Below are positions 59,096 through 64,000 of a stretch of 64,000 nucleotides of DNA, in pieces (the first letter of the stretch is position 1; every line of letters starts with the position of its first letter). A program made the translations under genes and the position numbers. Source of the stretch: Humulus lupulus (taxonomy: Eukaryota; Streptophyta; Magnoliopsida; Rosales; Cannabaceae); the NCBI RefSeq assembly GCF_963169125.1, contig NC_084802.1, positions 31,278,107 to 31,342,106 on the forward strand, written 5' to 3'. The notes beneath the pieces are model-generated. The model was given only the letters and a program-made list of their open reading frames with translations. It had not been told where the DNA came from and searched no databases.

Positions 59096-61069
59096 TGTCA
59101 CGACCCGAGCCCTAGGCCGTGACAGATTTGTAATATCCATAACTTGGGTGGTCAAAGGTCAAACTTTGACCCTCGTTGAAAAATAGTTTTTATAAATGAT
59201 CATTTACTTTATATTAAATCGTACTATAATTATAAGTTAAAATAATGAAATAACTCCTATAATTAGATAGAAAAATATTAGTAATAATAGTATGATCATT
59301 TATCATTATACATAAAACAATAATATTCCCACAGTTATGTAATCACCAAATAGTTAAATTTAATAAGTCATAAACACTCAAAATAATACTTAGCATCCAC
59401 CATTCCTCATCCCTAACTATTTCATAGCTCATTCAGATATACCGATCATTAGATTCGAAGTCGAATACATATATAATGCTCAAAAGATAAGACAATGACC
59501 CGAAATAGAAATAGGCTAAACACAATGGCTCCATCGATAATTCATCATTTCCACGTTCGCGTCACTAGGCTCCTGGAATGGGAGAGATAGGGGTGGGCTT
59601 ATAAAGCTCAGTAGGAAAACAACTAATATCATGGACCCAAAAGTTTAATAAAACTCCTACATAGTTAGCTTTGAAAGCAAAACATATATCATCATGTATA
59701 AACCAAAATAGAGAAACCACAAATAATCATAAGAGCATAGCTACAAGTGCACATCACACCGTCCACTAGATCCCTAGTTCCCGTTACCCACCATAGAAAA
59801 TCCGACATCCTAAACTGGGTAGCCGGACCTGATAACCACCACAAGGGGAAGGCTCAGAACACTGATCTACCTATGATGACACAGAGATTAGGTCGTGAAA
59901 CAACAACGTGCACCAATCATGATCACTATGGCTCTCATCAGTATAACCAAATGCAGGTAAACATGAAAAGAAAGAAACATATTCCCTTTATATTTTAGAA
60001 AATTGGGCAACATAACAGCTACATTTGAATAAACCCAAAAATCATAACCTGCATAAATAAGTGAACAAAATATATATTTGGCACTCGGTGCCTTTAGAAC
60101 AGATCAGAAAACATGCAGGTTAAGTTTTCAATTTTCAAACATTTTATAAATATCAAAATTGGAATATGTTGAATGCAATTTAATACGAGTAAAATAAGTC
60201 TAATAGTCTAGTTGAATCCCTACCTCTTTAGAATTTAATCCGAGCCCAAAGCAACGCTCCTAAGCTTATCGATGATCTTAGAATGATTTAGTCCGATTTT
60301 AATATCACGTTTTTCCTACGTGCACCAAATGAGGAAACGATTATCATCATAGCATTCCTTATTCAAAATCGTGTCCAATGACATATAATATGACTATATT
60401 TAAAATTTCAAGTTTCGGAACCTCACCCAAGCGGTGCACAATAGCTGTTGGTGACGGTACCAGAAACGTCAACGAATATATGCATGGCATATATCAAAAC
60501 GATCATCCCGACGAGTACATCACGAAAGTACAGCTCCTTTGCCCAAATGACCTCCGGTGTCACCGGAAAATGCTTCCAAAGGGGCGAAGATACCCAAAAT
60601 CTCGCTGAAGAAAAATGGTGAGTTGACCGGAATGACTTAGTGGGCGACGATCCTCTCATGATGCTGATTCCAACGGCACCACCCACTCGCCAAACGGTGG
60701 TCTGAGTTCGCCGGAAAGTCACCTCAAAGTTTCGACGGCGAAACTTCGGAGTGGCTGTATAGGCGCGTCCTTGCTCCGATGGCCACCAAACTTTGGGGTT
60801 TCCGTCAACGCCAGTCAGGGAAGCTGCAGCTCCCGGCGTGTCGGAAATGGCGCTCCGGCGGTGATCCAACTGATTGTGCCCGTGACTGGTTTGGAGAGAA
60901 AACGAAGGAAAGAAAAGAAAAGAAAAAGGAAGAAGAAGAAGAAGGGGTTTCGGGGAGAGAAAAGGGAAAAGAAGAAAAAAAATGAGTACTGACTCATTTA
61001 CTCAGGTGGGTCCCACCCACAAAAAAAATAATTTAAATAATATTTTTTTTCTTTTTCTGAGTCTCTACA
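59096..61069 (-). mobile_element. Solo LTR of gypsy family D downstream of the CER1-like gene
   Basis: The TSD GCCAT is at 59091-59095 and 61070-61074. Ends are TGTCACGACCCGAGCCC and TCTCTACA. It matches 39670-41511 of copy A in the same orientation. Open frames at 60378-60869 and 60771-60997 are LTR sequence. It starts 556 bp after the CER1-like stop codon. Confidence 0.93.
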
Positions 61070-61074
61070 GCCAT

Positions 61075-62420
61075 CATCTCTTAACATGTGTAAAATAGCA
61101 GCAATTAAAACTATTAAGTCTAAAATTCTCAAAGATAAACTAAGGCTACACCAAAAATCCCGTGGACAAGTCTTACCACCATGACCATCGTTCTCTCTTT
61201 CTATATCTTTAAAGATCGACGGTAGGTGCCACCATTGTTGGATCCTGGTTTTTGATGAATTTGAAATTTGTATTAGGCATTAACTTGAAGAGTTAGTTAG
61301 GATCAACTCTGTTTTACTTGTTAGTTAAAAGTGTTCTGTAAGTCTCTTTAGTTAGTGTGCTCTGTTAGTTTAGATTCTTTAACTACTTTCTGTCACTCCA
61401 ATAGCTTCTTTTCTCTTCTATCTTTCTTATTATATATGTAAAGCTGGTTTAGTAAGAAGTTCAATTAATTCATATTCAACTTTTGAGATTGTTTCTTATA
61501 ATTCTCCTCTTATTTTCTCTCAACTCTGAATTGTTAGTGTTCCTACCTAATGTGTTATTATGCATGCATTATTGGCCATATATAATAGTCATACGATTTG
61601 TATATTATTTTAGCTTAGCTCTTACCCATAATATTAAATGTAGTTTCTAGTTCAAATATTTGATGAACTAATTCTGTTAAAAAAAAATTGGCATTTAAAA
61701 TGTAAATATTATTCAATAACGTCTTACCGTATCACACAATTTTTATACTTGGATATACTATCTGTTTCTGTTGTATATAATCCTAATAGCAAAGAACATT
61801 ACTACAAGTCGTTTCTACTGCCCTTTTCAAAACGACACCGAACTCTTGTGTAGCGTCTATAACAGAATTACCCAACTCTTGGTCCTATATACATTCGCTG
61901 TCCTCTTCTTAAAAAGCCAAGTTTTCATTCTGTTTAAACGTGGTCTTTGAGAGTGTGCAAGATTCAAGAGAAAGTAGTGTTTTCAGACTTTGTGGAGAAT
62001 AATTGAGAGGCGTTGCTCAGTACGAGTGAGTAGTGTTTGAGAATTGAGAATTTACTGTGGTTGTAAACTATTTGCTCTGCCATTTATGTAAAGAGTTTTG
62101 TGAAAGAGAGAAAAGTGTTGTAAATACTTGTACTCTTTTTTTCACTTAGTGACTGGTCACGGTCTATTTCGATCGAATCAGTAGTATAAACTTGGTGTCT
62201 ATTGCTCTTTCTTTCTTGGTTCTTGATTCTGTGATTGTGCTGTGTTTGTCACCTTCAGTCTTCGTGGTGGAGGTTTGCTTTTTTGATTCTTGGGCAGCAA
62301 GCTCATTTATGCTATATGTATATATACACTTGGTCTAATTAGTATATCCTAGTAGGCTAAAAGTAGATAACCAATAAGAGAATACAGAGCTTAGAGCACT
62401 TCCAATGGTTATTTCCAACG
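61075..62420. other. Unassigned region, LTR- or leader-like
   Basis: TGTTGGATCCTGG at 61236, TATATATGTAAAGCTGG near 61433 and repeated GTTAGTTA motifs resemble a Copia-type LTR, but no matching end or TSD was found. The stretch 61920-62290 reads like an untranslated leader (GAGAGAAAAGTGTTG, then TTGGTTCTTGATTCTG). No coding exon is supported. Confidence 0.35.
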
Positions 62421-64000
62421 CCTCGAGCCTGATATTCTCCTAAAATTTGGTTGACCACCAACTGCGAATCACTGTATCAGTGTATTGCCTTTGCCTTGAG
62501 TTCCTTGGCTATTCGAAGTCCTGCCAATAGTGCTTCATACTCAGCCTCGTTATTAGATGCTTCGAAGCTGAACCTTAAGGCAGAATGAAATCGATTTCCT
62601 GCTGGGGTGATTAGTATGATTCCTACCCCCGATCCATTTTCGTTGGAAGATCCGTCGACATAAAGTTTCCACAGCTCGCGGGATGGGGTTATAACCTTGT
62701 CGACAGACACACTAGTACATTCTACAATGAAATATGCCAGGGCTTGTCCCTTAATGGTCATTCTCGGGTGATAAGTGATCTCGAACTGTCCGAGTTCGAC
62801 TGCCCCTTTTAACAATCTGCCCGAGGCCTCTGGTTTGGACAAAACTTGTCGCAGTGGTTGGTCAGTCAACACATGGATAGGGTAAGCTTGGAAGTAAGGT
62901 TGGAGCTTTCGAGATGAATGGATCAGGTTGAGAGCCAGTTTTTCTATTAAAGGGTATCTCGATTCTACCCCTAGTAAGCTTTTGCTGACATAGTACACTG
63001 GTTGTTGTACCTTCTTGTCTTCTTGGATGAGCACAGAACTAATGGCGTGCTCGGTAGTAGCGAGATACAAGTATAAGACTTCTCCAGTGATAGGTTTTGA
63101 CAAGATCGAAGGTTCCGCGAGGTATTTCTTTAAATCTTGGAAGGCGAGCTCGCATTCCTCTGTCCACTCGAACTTTTTGCCTCCTCTCAAAAGGTTGAAG
63201 AATGGAAGACAACAGTCTGTAGATTTAAAAACAAATGTACTTAATGCCGCCATCCGTCCAGTTAAACTCTAGACATCTTTATGCTTTCGAGGCGAGGGCA
63301 TATCAATTAATGTCTGGATCTTGTCAGGATTAATCTCTATTCCTCGCGCGTTTACTATAACGCCTAGAAACTTTCCCGAAGATACTCTGAAAGAGCACTT
63401 TTGGGGGTTGAGTTTCATGTTGTACTTTCGTAACACGGTAAAGCATTCTTCGAGGTCATCTACATGGTTATCGTTATGTTTAGACTTGACTAGCATGTCA
63501 TCACCATAAACTTCCATGTTAATACATATCTGCTCGGAGAACATTCTGTTCACGAGTCTTTGGTACGTTTCTCCAGCATTTTTAATCCTGCAAGGCTTGA
63601 CATTGTAAAAGTGTAGCCCTTCATTGGTTACAAAACTTGTATGCTCTTGGTCCAGTGCGTGCATGGCGATCTGGTTATATCCAGAATAAGCACCCATGAA
63701 CGACATAAGGCCGTGTCCAACTGTGGCATCTACGAGCTGATCGATCTGAGGTAAGGGAAAACAGTCCTTGGGGCATGCCTTGTTGAGGTCGGAGTAGTCG
63801 ATGTAGGTTCGCCACGTTCCGTTGGGTTTCAGAACCAATAATGGGTTGGTGATCCAATCAGGATAGAAGGCATCTCGTATGAACCAATTTGCTTTTATCT
63901 TGTCGACTTCTTCCTTTAGGGCTTTCTTTCTATCATCGTCCAGGAGTCTTCATTTTTGTTGCTTCAGGGGGAAGCTCTTGTCAATATTAAGTGTGTGACT
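62421..64000 (-). pseudogene. Fragment of a second Tat-lineage pol (RT and RNase H)
   Basis: On the minus strand RT runs from beyond 64000 to about 63269 with active site YGDDMLVKS (about 63485-63511), against YVDD in the other Tat copy. RNase H 1 follows (VLTDQPLRQVLSKPEASGR near 62815-62871), then the archaeal-type RNase H 2 (LYVDGSSNENGSG near 62630-62670; ASNNEAEYEALLAGLRIAK at 62500-62560). It stops within RNase H 2 at about 62421, after NQILGEYQARG. A stop and frameshift lie at about 63254-63270. No integrase is joined, so the left edge is a truncation. The right part lies beyond the window. Confidence 0.88.

Noticed and set aside
60378..60997. Open frames on both strands, some 148 codons long
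   Set aside because: They are within the solo LTR 59096-61069; GC-rich LTR sequence gives chance frames, and the copies in 40962-41243, 48890-49225 and 54207-54428 are in different frames with different ends.
61236..61560. Possible Copia LTR
   Set aside because: LTR-like composition and a TATA region are present, but no defined 3' end, TSD or internal sequence could be found.

Overview
This is a plant nuclear window, almost certainly from a eudicot. It holds one recognisable host gene with short exons and AT-rich introns, in a dense nest of LTR retrotransposons, Helitrons and MITEs. Several LTR families look like those I associate with Cannabaceae-type rosid genomes, but that placement is a guess. 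Nothing prokaryotic (operons, CRISPR) is present, and no complete tRNA or rRNA gene was seen.

The one convincing host gene is a CER1-like alkane-forming enzyme of cuticular wax synthesis at 54896-58539 (+). Ten exons join in frame to 633 codons. The three histidine boxes are intact and one intron is of the rare GC-AG class. LTR pieces of one family, here called family D, lie on both sides of it: a 242-bp fragment ending about 0.44 kb upstream of the ATG, and a solo LTR with perfect target-site duplication (TSD) about 0.56 kb downstream of the stop.

Layout. 1-9320: decayed Ty3/gypsy chromovirus (Tekay-like, with a chromodomain) in + orientation with its 3' LTR at 7148-9320; two further LTRs of its own family sit in its gag and protease. 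9321-15255: AT-rich accessory DNA with an inverted duplication of an exon-like piece, a low-complexity block, an array of GTAACCAGTTAC motifs and a small MITE. 15256-24428: three non-autonomous Helitrons, two on the minus strand and one on the plus strand, filled with nested solo LTRs and two copies of a Mutator-type MITE. 24699-43779: a minus-strand family D gypsy element split by a 14.9-kb Tat-lineage gypsy element (24741-39656). The Tat element has gag, protease, RT, two RNase H domains, integrase, a tandem-repeat tract and an antisense coiled-coil gene, and is itself interrupted by two Tekay-type solo LTRs. 43780-48484: 5' part of another gypsy element (family C) with a tRNA-Met-type primer site and an intact extra ORF ahead of gag. 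48485-53470: second copy of family D. 54213-61069: the CER1-like gene and flanking family D LTR pieces. 62421-64000: minus-strand fragment of another Tat polymerase.

Boundaries of nested elements were set by TG...CA ends together with matching 5-bp TSDs (GGTAG, TATAT, TGATG, ATATA twice, TTCAT, GCAAT, GCCAT), by 9-bp TSDs for the MITEs, and by Helitron TC/CTAG ends with a 3' hairpin. Seven of the eight LTRs with matching TSDs are solo LTRs; the eighth is an LTR split by one of them. Unequal recombination has clearly been active here.

The most unusual signal is a cluster of short perfect palindromes at a fixed place inside the LTRs. Its sequence differs completely between copies of one family (GTGCCGCGGCAC, TAGCGCTA, TCGCGGC), yet is the same in every repeat within one copy. 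Two other LTR families show the same design with GCGATATATCGC and GTCGCGAC.
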